Shown one piece after another: positions 33,524-43,485 of a DNA stretch of 62,172 nucleotides. The position numbers and the translations under genes are program-made. The notes under the pieces were generated by a model that saw nothing but the letters and a program-made list of their open reading frames with translations, was not told where the DNA came from and ran no database searches. Every line of letters starts with the position of its first letter. Position 1 is the stretch's first letter. The DNA lies in assembly GCA_910577225.1 (NCBI GenBank), contig CAJTMV010000022.1:1-62172 (forward strand), given 5' to 3'. Origin of the DNA: an uncultured Eubacterium sp. (GTDB lineage: Bacteria; Bacillota; Clostridia; Lachnospirales; Lachnospiraceae).

Positions 33524-34315
33524 TTATTCCCGCCACACTTTCCATGGCGCTTTTTGATCTGCCCAAAGCTCTTCCAGCTTCTGCTTTTCACGAATGGTAT
33601 CCATACACTGCCAGAATCCCTGATGTTTATATGCCATAAGCTCCCCTTCGGATGCCGCTTTTGCAAGCGGGCCTTTTTCAAGTACGGTGGCGTCCCCTTC
33701 AATATAATCAAAAATCTTCGGTTCACAAACCATATACCCCATATTAATCATGCCTCCGTCTCCTTTTGCTTTTTCACGGAATGCGCCTATTTTTCCATCC
33801 TCCAGTATATCCAGCACCCCAAATCTTTGCTCCATATTATAGGCGGACATCGTAATCATTTTTCCATGCTTCCGGTGAAATTGTACCAGCTTCTGGATAT
33901 TTATATCTGACACCCCATCTCCATATGTCAGCAAAAAGGTCTCGTCTCCGATATACTTTTTAATCCGTCTGATCCTGCCGCCTGTCATTGTATGCAGTCC
34001 CGTATCGACGACTGTCACTTTCCATGGCTCCGAATAATTATTATGAACCGCCATTGCATTTTGCATCAGATCGAACGTCACATCCGTATTGTGCAGATAG
34101 TAATCGGCAAACCATTCTTTGATTACATGCTGTTTATAACCTGCACAAATAATAAATTCATGAAATCCATAATAAGAGTACAGCTTCATAATATGCCATA
34201 AAATAGGACGATCTCCAATATCGATCATTGGTTTCGGTTTATACATACTCTCTTCAGAAATTCTGGTTCCAAATCCACCTGCTAAAATCACAACTTTCAT
34301 ATCTTTTTCTGTCAC
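33524..34315 (-). CDS. rfbF: Glucose-1-phosphate cytidylyltransferase
   Basis: It makes CDP-glucose from CTP and glucose 1-phosphate. The protein of 263 residues carries KVVILAGGFGTRISEES and KPKPMIDIGDRPILWHIMK, FLLTYGDGVSDINI and FWQCMDTIREKQKLEELW, which are typical of RfbF. A GTG at 34315 with AGGAGA 8 nt upstream is the likely start; the ATG at 34300 starts where family members usually do but has no close ribosome site. No CDP-glucose 4,6-dehydratase gene is in this window, so the fate of CDP-glucose is open. Confidence 0.9.
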   Translation of the reverse strand: MTEKDMKVVILAGGFGTRISEESMYKPKPMIDIGDRPILWHIMKLYSYYGFHEFIICAGYKQHVIKEWFADYYLHNTDVTFDLMQNAMAVHNNYSEPWKVTVVDTGLHTMTGGRIRRIKKYIGDETFLLTYGDGVSDINIQKLVQFHRKHGKMITMSAYNMEQRFGVLDILEDGKIGAFREKAKGDGGMINMGYMVCEPKIFDYIEGDATVLEKGPLAKAASEGELMAYKHQGFWQCMDTIREKQKLEELWADQKAPWKVWRE

Positions 34316-34369
34316 CTGGCTATTCTCCTTCCTATCGCTCCACGATAAGATACCACTGTTTTTCTTTTG

Positions 34370-34945
34370 CTACTTATCCGGATAAACAAGTCTTTGGTCT
34401 GTCTGAAACCATTTTGCAATCATGCGAAACATCGTTACAATTTGCTTTCCGCGCGAAGTAATACAATAAGTCCCATCTTCGTTTTCCTGTATACTGCCGG
34501 TTACAAGCTGTTCATGAAATCTTTTTTCAAAAGCTCCATAATCTTTTACATATTTCTCAACAAATATTTCTTCTATATCCTTTTGTGTAAATTGCAATTC
34601 TTCATTTTGGTCCATATAGCTTAACATGAATACGGATACAGACCGTTCAACTGTAACCGGTATTAACGTAAATAAAACCATGTTTACACAGCAGCATCCG
34701 CAAAACAACAATATAACATCTTTTACTGTAATCCATCCTTTCGGCATAACACGCATGCAAAACAACATTAACAACGCGGCTATACCGCCCGACAAAATAA
34801 GGAACAAAATCCCTCTATACATAAGTACATCCATACTTTGAAAAAGGCTGGTATGGAACATTGCAATAAAAATAATAGTCGCAATCATATACAGACCGGC
34901 ATAGATACTGATCAGTCTGCATAATTCAATGATCTTATTTTTCAT
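34370..34945 (-). CDS. Membrane protein of unknown function
   Basis: This ~191-residue protein has three or four hydrophobic segments in the first ~115 residues (starting around ISIYAGLYMIATIIFIAMF) and a C-terminal soluble part with FTQKDIEEIFVEKYV and DGTYCITSRGKQIVTMFRMIAKWF, which looks like a small winged-helix-like unit. I do not recognise the family. The same arrangement next to a GT-C-like gene suggests a role in polymer modification. The start ATG 34945 has GGAG 13 nt upstream, which is long. Confidence 0.6.
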   Translation of the reverse strand: MKNKIIELCRLISIYAGLYMIATIIFIAMFHTSLFQSMDVLMYRGILFLILSGGIAALLMLFCMRVMPKGWITVKDVILLFCGCCCVNMVLFTLIPVTVERSVSVFMLSYMDQNEELQFTQKDIEEIFVEKYVKDYGAFEKRFHEQLVTGSIQENEDGTYCITSRGKQIVTMFRMIAKWFQTDQRLVYPDK

Positions 34946-35024
34946 GTTCGTATCATTTCTCCTTCTCAAATAAAGCCGTCATTTTACAATATATCCGCCT
35001 TGTTTATTCCAGCAAAAACACGAT

Positions 35025-36662
35025 CTACGGAAATTGTGCGATCATATATCCTTCGTCTTCGTATAAAATGCTGCTATCTTTCAAAAGCGTCGCTTCACTT
35101 TCCAAAACAGACACATCTTTTTCCGCATTCTTTTCTACGATCAGCATTTTATTTGCCTCTTCTGGCAAATCCGGAAACTGTACAGCAATATCTTTTATAT
35201 CCGCAATCAGATATACCTGTTTTTGCGATACGGCCAGCTGTTGCGGCGGATTTATCGGAATACTATATGTAAATGAAAAAAATACATCATTATATTTTGC
35301 AGATTCATATAATATCTTTTCCAGGTCATAAGAAACTTTTGCATCACGCAGCATCAATGAATCTGAAACAGCAAACGGTCCTCCAGTCAAAGCAAACATC
35401 ACTAAAAAGGCAGGCACATAGCAGCATCCAAAAAGATCCGTTTTTTTCTTTCCAAAATAAATCTCTGACCGGCGCATCCATGTAAAAGCAAGCAGCGCAA
35501 GGATCAGTACAGACATCACAAGCACCCATCCCATCTTTATCATTGAAAATTCATGTATCGCTGAATGCTGTTTTAAAACAATTATCTGCAAAAATGGAGC
35601 TGCCAGTCCAATCATAACGATGGAATATTCATTTTTTATAAACAGTTCTTTCCATTTGCCCATTTTGTGAAAATAGAAAACCAAAAGAATTAAGATAAAA
35701 ATCTCTATTCCCAGAATCGCGATTCCCCGTTCCATCTTGTTGTCTGCCATCGTCGAGCAGAAGTTATCAAAGATCGTTTTCCATACATGATCCATATCCC
35801 CGGTTCTGCTGAGAAATTTATGTTTCAGAATATTCAGCCAGTCATTCGTATAAGAAATCTGCCATACAAACGTTCCGATTGCCAGCACAACCGGACAAAT
35901 ATATAATAATGCGCTTTTCACAATCATTCCCAGATCGTGTTTCAAAAGGATCTGCCGAAATAAATGACATATAAATGCAAGAAAAACGAGAATCCAAAAA
36001 TAGTAATCTGTCATACTGCCACAGTAAATGACCAGTATCTTCCATCCATTTGCTATTTTCCTTTGCCTGTCAGATATCCTTCGATGACTAATATATTCAC
36101 ACAGCAAAAATAGCATCACGAAAAAGATAACAGCCTGATCTGCAAAATATACATTTGCCAGATACCATACGTTAACCGGAAGCAGAATCCAGCTTAAAAC
36201 TGTTACATATACCACTGCCGCTTTGACCCGTTCTTTAACCTCAAAATCAGTGAGCCAGCAATATAAAAACACTGAAAAAAACAACGCTTCTGCCAAATAT
36301 AACAACAATTGGTACTTTTTCAAAAAAGAAATACCAATATGTACTTTTCCTAATATCTTTGCAGCGGCAAAAACGAGAAACGTACTGCCTGTCGGATAAC
36401 TGATATACGGCGTTCTCGCATCATACGATTGAAATTCAACAGACGGAAACGACTCATAGCATGTAAAATGATTGTGCAGCGCTCCTTCTTCCAGCCACTG
36501 ATTTACATATTTTATTGTTGCGGCAGAAAGCCAGCTGTGCATCCCGCCCATATTATCAAAGTCTACAGGATAAATACACACAAATATAACTACAAACGAT
36601 ATAATAATCATAATCATTACTGTAAAAAGCAATAAATAATTTATTTTTTTTGCAGCTGTCAT
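35025..36662 (-). CDS. GT-C-like integral membrane glycosyltransferase candidate
   Basis: The ~545-residue protein has about ten to twelve hydrophobic segments, with a first extracytoplasmic loop after TM1 (VCIYPVDFDNMGGMHSWL) holding an acidic Asp and later ARTPYISYPTGSTFLVF. This layout fits GT-C enzymes of the PMT/ArnT type, which use lipid-linked sugars outside the membrane. No exact family is recognised. ATG 36662 has GGAGGA upstream; the open frame to 36707 is less likely. It may decorate the polymer with the sugar loaded on lipid by the terminal GT2. Confidence 0.65.
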   Translation of the reverse strand: MTAAKKINYLLLFTVMIMIIISFVVIFVCIYPVDFDNMGGMHSWLSAATIKYVNQWLEEGALHNHFTCYESFPSVEFQSYDARTPYISYPTGSTFLVFAAAKILGKVHIGISFLKKYQLLLYLAEALFFSVFLYCWLTDFEVKERVKAAVVYVTVLSWILLPVNVWYLANVYFADQAVIFFVMLFLLCEYISHRRISDRQRKIANGWKILVIYCGSMTDYYFWILVFLAFICHLFRQILLKHDLGMIVKSALLYICPVVLAIGTFVWQISYTNDWLNILKHKFLSRTGDMDHVWKTIFDNFCSTMADNKMERGIAILGIEIFILILLVFYFHKMGKWKELFIKNEYSIVMIGLAAPFLQIIVLKQHSAIHEFSMIKMGWVLVMSVLILALLAFTWMRRSEIYFGKKKTDLFGCCYVPAFLVMFALTGGPFAVSDSLMLRDAKVSYDLEKILYESAKYNDVFFSFTYSIPINPPQQLAVSQKQVYLIADIKDIAVQFPDLPEEANKMLIVEKNAEKDVSVLESEATLLKDSSILYEDEGYMIAQFP

Positions 36663-36742
36663 TCTAATTTTCCTCCTGCCTGTCGCTTCTCCTGTTCCCA
36701 GACACATCGATGATTCATTTCACTTATATTCATTTGGCACTG

Positions 36743-37303
36743 TTAAGCTCTCAACAATTTCCACAAACTGCACAGCAGATAATTTGCACATCCAAACGCC
36801 ACATTGACACAAATCCACTGCTCAATTCCAAACATCTGTTCATATTCCACTTTTGCAACTAACTGTCCCTGCTTATCTTTCCACGCTGAGATACCTCCCT
36901 CTTTTATACCGGAAGATACAGTTATACAATATGTTTGCCCTTCTCTAAGCAGCACCTGTCCCGTTTCTATCTTCTGATAGGCATTATCGATAACTAACGA
37001 ATTGTTAATCTTTGTTTCAAATATATTCCGCTTATGATTTTTAATAGCAATTGTTGTTTCACCGATGTTCTCCCTTGCATAAGTGGAAAAAAAGATTTCC
37101 ATACTTACAAGTTTTGCTCCTGCAGCCGTAAAGTTCTGCGAAATGTTATTTTCCATATTAATCTCTCCCGACAATACAGAAAGTTCCTCGCCAAACAATT
37201 GTGTTCTGTTCTGCGGATATTTTACAAATCGTAAATAAACAATTACATTTACCAGAATCGTCAACAACATAAAAAGAATCTGCAATTTCCGTATCTTCCG
37301 CAT
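36743..37303 (-). CDS. Membrane-anchored protein of unknown function
   Basis: The 186-residue protein has one N-terminal membrane segment (ILFMLLTILVNVIVYLRF), then a ~115-residue extracytoplasmic region predicted as mostly beta, with EINMENNISQNFTAAGAKLVSMEIFFSTYA, and a second hydrophobic stretch near the C-terminus (VNVAFGCANYLLC). It is not recognised as a known family. The beta-rich outer part could bind carbohydrate. It lies between the GT-C-like protein and the triple glycosyltransferase. Confidence 0.55.
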   Translation of the reverse strand: MRKIRKLQILFMLLTILVNVIVYLRFVKYPQNRTQLFGEELSVLSGEINMENNISQNFTAAGAKLVSMEIFFSTYARENIGETTIAIKNHKRNIFETKINNSLVIDNAYQKIETGQVLLREGQTYCITVSSGIKEGGISAWKDKQGQLVAKVEYEQMFGIEQWICVNVAFGCANYLLCSLWKLLRA

Positions 37304-37373
37304 AAAAACAGTACTCCTTTCACAAAGACCAGTGTCTCTAATCTATCAGTTGCAATAAAACTATTGAAATTTT

Positions 37374-40300
37374 TTACGGCTGCGTTGCAAATATCTTTTC
37401 CAGACAATCTATGCTCGTATCCCATCTCCATTGCTGTGCTGTTTTTATTCCATTTTCGATCAGATGATTTCTTAATGCGTCGTCTTCCATCAGTCTTTGC
37501 AATGCATCATGCGCACCTTTTACATCTCCCTGTTCCACTACCAGCGCATTTTCTCCATCTACGATATATTCATCGTAACCTGTTACTTTTCCTACCACAC
37601 ATGCGCCTGCACAGGCCATCATTTCTAATGGCGGTCCGAAAAAACCTTCTACTCTGCTCATTTTTAAAAACAAATCGCAGCTGGAATAAATCGATCGCAT
37701 CTGATCCATTGGAACCTTCTCAAAAAATCTGTCGCATTTCCATCCAGCCTTCGGTCTGCCAGCAGAACTGATACACCATACTTCACAGTCAAGTCCCTGT
37801 ACTGCCAGAAATGCATCCTCCATTCCTTTATATGGAATATCAATTGGTCCTTCCAGTAATATCCGGAACTTTTTACCTTTTTCCGCAATCGGCTCCGTCT
37901 GATATATAATCTTCTCATCCAAAGCATTTGGTACGTAACGAGCATCTTTATGAAACGTTTCCTTTAACCATTTTTGTATCCATTTTGCTTCTGTAATAAA
38001 TTCATAATCCATATGATAAGTTGCCAATGCCCTGGAGTAATCTTTCGAACCTTTTGGATAAAAGCGGGTTTCATCCGACTGCACAAAGTACAACTTTCGT
38101 TTTGCCCGAATGCTACGAATGGTATATGCCGTAGACCACCCCGTCGCTACCGCAATATCGATATTATCCGGCGCCTGCTCCAGTGTACATACTTCTACTA
38201 ACTGATTCGGAAACCAGTCGATGGCAGTCTGACTGCTGTCTTCTGAAATCAGCAGCACATCATATCCCCTTTTCATCAGGCGATTCACATGCTGACAAAT
38301 CACTGCAATCCCTCCTGATATACCGCAGCTTGGAATCACATATGCTATCTTCGGTTTCATCGGAATCACGCGTTTATGTTCTTCCATCATCCTGTCATAC
38401 CATTTTTGATCCTGCTCTTTATATGTAAGTTCCAGATTGTTTTCGTGAAGCCTGAGTATGGTCAGTATCTGGTCGATACTTTTAAACTTATATCCGTTAT
38501 ATGCCAGTCTCAGCCATAGTTCGTGATCTTCACGGTAACGCATCGTAGTTTTTAAGCCTCCGCAACTACGCAGGACGCTTACCTTTGCCATCACTGTGCT
38601 TTGACAAGGCACACATATTTTTCTCAGCATTTCATAGTCGCAATCCGGACTGTACACCTCCTGCCCATCTTGTATATCAACAACTCTTGTCCCGTCGCAT
38701 AACGCTTTCCATCCGCCATACACAATATCCACATCATAATGTTTCATATATTCCAGCGATAATTTCAGTCTGTCTTTTACTGCAATATCATCGCTATCCT
38801 GAAATGCCAGATATTCACCTTTTGCTTCTCTTATTGCCTTATTACGTCCTCTGACTGCATTCCCGCTATTATCCTCATATCGAAAAATCCTTACTTTTTC
38901 ATTTGTTTCATACTCTTTTACAACATCCAGCGTAGCTTTGGGAGATCCGTCACAGACAAGCAGCAGCTCAAAATTCTGATAAGACTGATTTAGTATAGAT
39001 GTAATGCTTTCTCTTAAAATATCTGTCCTGTCATAAACCGGAATAACTACGCTAATCAGTTCCTTTTGTACTTCTTGTACTTCTGACGCGGGAAGACAGA
39101 TATTTTTTTGTTGTCTGCCTCTGCATAGTCTGTCTGCCGCCAGTCCAGGATGCCTGATATATTTCGTAATCCTTGATTTCCATTTGCTCAGCCAAAGTAT
39201 ACGCTGCCACCACAAATTGTGCTGAATTTCTGACAGTTCACGATCACGTTCCTGAATAACCTCCAATAAATACTGACAATTTCTTTCCTTTTGATCCAGT
39301 GATCCATCTTTTTGTTCCATTTCGTGATACAGACGCAAAATCAGATTTTCATTTTCATGTGCCGTCGCATTCAGTTTTTGTATTTCCCTTTCCAGATCAG
39401 CGGTTTCCTGTTTCTTTTCCTGTAATTTATCTTCCATAGCCTTTATTTGCCGTATATCTTCTTCTATCTGCATTTTCCGATGCAAATTATATCGATACTC
39501 TCTTACAAATGCCTGGTTCGATCTTTTCAGGCTCATATAATGCTGTCGAATCTCTTTTAGGTTTGTATATTTACACCTGTTATTTAAATACTCGCACACC
39601 TTTTGAATATTATTTTCCAAAACGCAGTGTTCTTTTATAAACGTACAATTACCTGGTATATACTCTTTATTTTTTTCATATTTCATTATAATGTCATCAA
39701 AAATATCACTCCCCTGCTTTTTGGAAAATCCTCCTCTGCCGGAAAAATTATAATAAAAAGCTGCATTTCTGTTCGCTGGCTCTATGTAACCCGGGCCACC
39801 GAATACATCATAACAATATACTGGTATTCCCAGTCCCATTGCATATTGTACCGTTTTACCAATCGTAATAATCAAATCATATTTTAGAAGCAGCGATTCT
39901 GTAACCAATGTTTCCTGATATCCTTTCCCATAAATATCTACCAACATTTCCGAACTTTTTGCCAATGACTCAAATTCCAAAAGTTCCGGCGGCACATGGT
40001 TGGATACAATCGCAATCTTATCCGGACGTTTTCCATAGCTTTTCTGATTCTGTACCAACAACATTTTCTGAGCTACGTAATTCGGAAAAACGATTACATG
40101 TTCTTTTGCTGCGTTTTCCATTAGAAGCTGCTCTTTTGTTTCTGAACTGTTAGCCAGACACAGCGACAACTCATTTGCATAGACGGGAAGCGCTTCCAGT
40201 GCCTCGAAAGGTGACAGAGAGTTAAATATCACTTCTTTTGCATGAATATGGAGTTCCCAGATCAGATAATCCAATACTACGGCATGATGTGCCCAGATCA

Positions 40301-40529
40301 GATCATACGTATCCATATTCAGTTTTTCTAACAAAATATTTGTTACTTCAATTCCTTCTTTTTCATATTCCTCACGCATCGGATATGCATAATTAAACGT
40401 TGCAATCCGAACATCCGCTCCCATCTCTGTCAGTGCTTTTGCAACGCTTAACGTATGTATCTCTGCTCCTGCATAATCCTGTATGGAATAAATCGTTAAC
40501 AGGATATGTTTCTCTTTCATTTCTGGCAT
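37374..40529 (-). CDS. Large three-domain glycosyltransferase (GT4-like / coiled coil / GT2 / GT4-like)
   Basis: This 1051-residue protein has three putative catalytic units. Residues ~1-330 form a GT-B-like domain (LLTIYSIQDYAGAEIHTLSVAKAL). A charged coiled coil follows (~350-440). Residues ~500-720 are GT2: SVVIPVYDRTDILRESITS, then FQDSDDIAVKDRL with a DxD-like motif. Residues ~745-1050 form a second GT-B domain, with VIPSCGISGGIAVICQHV and SRVEGFFGPPLEMMACAGA, resembling WsaF-type rhamnosyltransferases (from memory). ATG 40529 follows GAGGAAGG. The coiled coil may set chain length as in other multi-domain polymerases; this is inference. Confidence 0.8.
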   Translation of the reverse strand: MPEMKEKHILLTIYSIQDYAGAEIHTLSVAKALTEMGADVRIATFNYAYPMREEYEKEGIEVTNILLEKLNMDTYDLIWAHHAVVLDYLIWELHIHAKEVIFNSLSPFEALEALPVYANELSLCLANSSETKEQLLMENAAKEHVIVFPNYVAQKMLLVQNQKSYGKRPDKIAIVSNHVPPELLEFESLAKSSEMLVDIYGKGYQETLVTESLLLKYDLIITIGKTVQYAMGLGIPVYCYDVFGGPGYIEPANRNAAFYYNFSGRGGFSKKQGSDIFDDIIMKYEKNKEYIPGNCTFIKEHCVLENNIQKVCEYLNNRCKYTNLKEIRQHYMSLKRSNQAFVREYRYNLHRKMQIEEDIRQIKAMEDKLQEKKQETADLEREIQKLNATAHENENLILRLYHEMEQKDGSLDQKERNCQYLLEVIQERDRELSEIQHNLWWQRILWLSKWKSRITKYIRHPGLAADRLCRGRQQKNICLPASEVQEVQKELISVVIPVYDRTDILRESITSILNQSYQNFELLLVCDGSPKATLDVVKEYETNEKVRIFRYEDNSGNAVRGRNKAIREAKGEYLAFQDSDDIAVKDRLKLSLEYMKHYDVDIVYGGWKALCDGTRVVDIQDGQEVYSPDCDYEMLRKICVPCQSTVMAKVSVLRSCGGLKTTMRYREDHELWLRLAYNGYKFKSIDQILTILRLHENNLELTYKEQDQKWYDRMMEEHKRVIPMKPKIAYVIPSCGISGGIAVICQHVNRLMKRGYDVLLISEDSSQTAIDWFPNQLVEVCTLEQAPDNIDIAVATGWSTAYTIRSIRAKRKLYFVQSDETRFYPKGSKDYSRALATYHMDYEFITEAKWIQKWLKETFHKDARYVPNALDEKIIYQTEPIAEKGKKFRILLEGPIDIPYKGMEDAFLAVQGLDCEVWCISSAGRPKAGWKCDRFFEKVPMDQMRSIYSSCDLFLKMSRVEGFFGPPLEMMACAGACVVGKVTGYDEYIVDGENALVVEQGDVKGAHDALQRLMEDDALRNHLIENGIKTAQQWRWDTSIDCLEKIFATQP

Positions 40530-40617
40530 ATAGATTCCTTCCTCAATGTACAAAATACTAATTAAAATTATATTTTTAATATGTATTGTTTCATCTATTT
40601 GTATTTATACAAAACCT

Positions 40618-41487
40618 TTATATTTTCACTCCATGTTTTTTTACTTCGTCCCACAGCTTCAATTCTCTTTGAAAATCCGACTTTACATGCAGCGCTTTGC
40701 CTTTTCTGCTTTGCCACTTGGATCGATACGGTTCTGGAAAATTCTGAGCATAGTAATCGCATGTTTCCTCCCATTGTTCATAAGACATAGCTTTTCCATA
40801 ATGCTGACAGTAAAACTTTTCAATTGTATTCTTACAGCCAGACGGTTCTCTTGCATCCAGTCCCTGAAAACAAATCGTGTCTCTGCTGCGAAAAAACATT
40901 AAAATATCCCTGTATTCCGGACCGAAATAACTACGAAAATTCCATAGTTTATCATTGTTCTCATAGGATCGATCATCTCCCTGTGTCATATATGCGTCAA
41001 ACAACCGGACTTTTATCCCATCCACTGTTTCCGGAATTGACAGTATTGTCTCTTTATCCGCCTCCACTCGTTCATCTGCGTCAAAATAGTAAATCCACTG
41101 CGGATGATACTTTTTTGCTTCTGTATATAGCATCTGCCTGTGTACCGTTTCTTCCTGCAGACGCTCCTTTTCCCATTTTGTATGCAGCAAAATCTCCCGG
41201 ACATTTTTATTTTTCTTTACAATTTCTACCGTATTATCCGTACTACAGTCATCTAAAACGATAATTCCATCTGTAAATTTCGATACATGACGCAACGTAT
41301 CTGCAATAACCATGCTTTCGTTCCGTACTCTTGTAATTCCAATAATCCCGATACTGCGATACCCCCTCCCACCTAAAAAAGTCCGATCATATCGTTCATA
41401 ATTTTTTTCTGCATACTGTTTTTGTTTTTTCCATAAATGAAACCCAGACACCTGATCCCCCCAAATCTCACTTTTCCTGCGGCGCAT
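40618..41487 (-). CDS. GT2-family glycosyltransferase
   Basis: The ~290-residue protein has a GT-A fold: IGIIGITRVRNESMVIADTL, GIIVLDDCSTDNTVEIV, and the metal-binding DADE in WIYYFDADERVEAD. The C-terminal part is rich in aromatic residues. ATG 41487 overlaps the Wzt-like gene by 20 nt; a GTG at 41451 with GGGGGGA 5 nt upstream is an alternative start 36 nt downstream. The donor sugar is unknown. It is the first gene after the ABC pair. Confidence 0.78.
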   Translation of the reverse strand: MRRRKSEIWGDQVSGFHLWKKQKQYAEKNYERYDRTFLGGRGYRSIGIIGITRVRNESMVIADTLRHVSKFTDGIIVLDDCSTDNTVEIVKKNKNVREILLHTKWEKERLQEETVHRQMLYTEAKKYHPQWIYYFDADERVEADKETILSIPETVDGIKVRLFDAYMTQGDDRSYENNDKLWNFRSYFGPEYRDILMFFRSRDTICFQGLDAREPSGCKNTIEKFYCQHYGKAMSYEQWEETCDYYAQNFPEPYRSKWQSRKGKALHVKSDFQRELKLWDEVKKHGVKI

Positions 41488-42679
41488 ATACCCAGCGATG
41501 CTTCGCTCTGAATCTGCCTTCAGCAAGCGGCAGGCCAGACTGATTTGTTCTTGTATTAACACGAAACTTTTTAATATATTCCTCATTATCATAAGGATAC
41601 ATAACCATCTCATCACACACATTGACCGAAATATAATACGTTCCTTCTAAAAAATCATGGTTCGGAATGACTAATTTCACATTTTCTATTTTTCCTTTTA
41701 GTACAAGATCATCTCTGATCGTATTAAACAATGTTACAATCTCTCCTCTGCTGTCCCGAATTATAATTCCCAATCCAAATTCCGGATGATCGATTCGAAT
41801 CTCCAGTCCGACGGACAATTCGATATCTTCGTCTGTATAAAAAACATCTTTATTCAGTTCTACTGAGGAAATGCAGATTTTGTTTCGAACCTTTGCTGTC
41901 ACGTCAGCCTGGTGCATTTCGGACTGTATTTGCGTATTCTCATTCTTTTCATCCAGATATTTTTTATATGCCTCGCAAACCATTTCAGCCGGCCCCTGCA
42001 TTTTCATTTTACCCTGTTCCAGCCATATCACACGTTTACAAAAATTCCTGACAGCTGGTAAACTATGACTTACAAACAAAATCGTAGCTCCCGAACGAAC
42101 CATTTTTTTCATCTGTTCGAAACATTTTTCCTGAAAATACATATCTCCAACAGATAACGCCTCGTCGATAATCAAAATATCCGGGTCTACATGAATGGAG
42201 ACCGCAAATGCCAGTCTCGCAAACATTCCGCTGGAATAGGTTTTTACCGGCTGAAAAACAAAATCTCCGATTTCGGCAAATTCTATAATTTTTGATATTT
42301 TTTCATCTACCTCTTCTTTTGTCAGTCCCAGCATCATCCCATTCAGATAAATATTATCAATACCCGAATATTCCATATTAAAACCTGCGCCTAATTCCAA
42401 CAATGCAGAAATTCTTCCATGCACTTTTACCTCTCCAGAAGTCGCATTTAATACTCCCGCAATAATTTTCAAAACTGTTGATTTTCCAGAACCATTTGTT
42501 CCAATTATTCCTACCGTTTCTCCCCTAAATATAGAAAAGCTGATATCCTCCAGAGCATGATATTCCTTATACAAATACTCTTTCCTGTAAAAGCGAAACA
42601 TCTCTTTCAAACGATCTTTATTATTCCCATATAACCGATATATTTTACTTAAATGCTCTGCTTCTATTGCCTTATCCAT
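41468..42679 (-). CDS. Polysaccharide ABC transporter ATP-binding protein, Wzt-like
   Basis: The 403-residue protein carries Walker A GTNGSGKST, signature YSSGMFARLAF and Walker B ILIIDEAL in the first ~235 residues, preceded by the long N-terminal region ISKIYRLYGNNKDRLKEMF typical of glycan exporters. The C-terminal ~150 residues form a Wzt_C/jelly-roll domain (ISSVELNKDVFYTDEDIEL) that in relatives binds the finished polymer end. It pairs with the membrane subunit next upstream, 8 bp away. It drives export of the glycan in the cytoplasmic membrane. Confidence 0.92.
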   Translation of the reverse strand: MDKAIEAEHLSKIYRLYGNNKDRLKEMFRFYRKEYLYKEYHALEDISFSIFRGETVGIIGTNGSGKSTVLKIIAGVLNATSGEVKVHGRISALLELGAGFNMEYSGIDNIYLNGMMLGLTKEEVDEKISKIIEFAEIGDFVFQPVKTYSSGMFARLAFAVSIHVDPDILIIDEALSVGDMYFQEKCFEQMKKMVRSGATILFVSHSLPAVRNFCKRVIWLEQGKMKMQGPAEMVCEAYKKYLDEKNENTQIQSEMHQADVTAKVRNKICISSVELNKDVFYTDEDIELSVGLEIRIDHPEFGLGIIIRDSRGEIVTLFNTIRDDLVLKGKIENVKLVIPNHDFLEGTYYISVNVCDEMVMYPYDNEEYIKKFRVNTRTNQSGLPLAEGRFRAKHRWVYAPQEK

Positions 42680-42687
42680 AAAAACTC

Positions 42688-43485
42688 CTATAATAAATCT
42701 GCAAAATGCACGTTCAATTTACGAAACAAATATCTGCCAGACAATGCCAAAATGAGAATACAGCACCAAAAATATACCGTGTGGACTGTATGTGCATATA
42801 CTGGCACATGATAAATCAAAGAATCCCGGTATCCCTGGATAATATAAAATAATGGATTAAATTTTAGAATAAAAATCCATTTTTCAGAAAACATTGTGGT
42901 ATTCCACATAATCGGCACCAGCCAGATGCCAAATTGTAAAAAAAGCATAATAATCTGGCTGATATCTTTAAAAAATACATTAAAAACGGCTGTAATAAAT
43001 CCTGCTGATAAAATCAGGCAGATTAACGCCGCAGTATAATATAACAACTGCAAATGATACCATCCTGGTATATACCCATACAACAATCCGATATACAGTA
43101 ACAGGATCAAAAAGAAAAAATGTATAACCAGTGAAGAAATCAATTTAACATATGGGATCATACGAATATCAAAAACTACTTTTTTTACCAGATAACTGTA
43201 CTCAGTAAAACAGTTTGTTACAGCCACAATACTATCTGAAAAGAAAAACCATGGCACCAGTCCCGTTACAAGCCAGAATAAATATGGCACATTCCCCATT
43301 GGGCGAATGTGAAATCCAATATGAAATACAAACCCATACACCAAAATAGTAACTATCGGCGGCGCAAATCCCCAGAATACGCCAAACACAGAACCACTGT
43401 ACTTATTTTTGAAATCATTTCTGGCCAGATTCATAATCATCGTCATTTTTCTTTTATCTACAAACTTTAAATCCTGGTTCATCAT
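42688..43485 (-). CDS. Polysaccharide ABC transporter permease, Wzm-like
   Basis: The 265-residue protein has six hydrophobic segments and the ABC-2 type pattern DFKNKYSGSVFGVFWGFAPPIVTILVYGFVF, GLVPWFFFSDSIVAVTNC, and FFKDISQIIMLFLQFGIWLVPIMW. It forms the membrane channel with the Wzt-like ATPase. Its ATG overlaps the stop of the GT gene by 4 nt (ATGA). An ABC-dependent route means the chain is finished inside the cell before export. Confidence 0.9.
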   Translation of the reverse strand: MMNQDLKFVDKRKMTMIMNLARNDFKNKYSGSVFGVFWGFAPPIVTILVYGFVFHIGFHIRPMGNVPYLFWLVTGLVPWFFFSDSIVAVTNCFTEYSYLVKKVVFDIRMIPYVKLISSLVIHFFFLILLLYIGLLYGYIPGWYHLQLLYYTAALICLILSAGFITAVFNVFFKDISQIIMLFLQFGIWLVPIMWNTTMFSEKWIFILKFNPLFYIIQGYRDSLIYHVPVYAHTVHTVYFWCCILILALSGRYLFRKLNVHFADLL

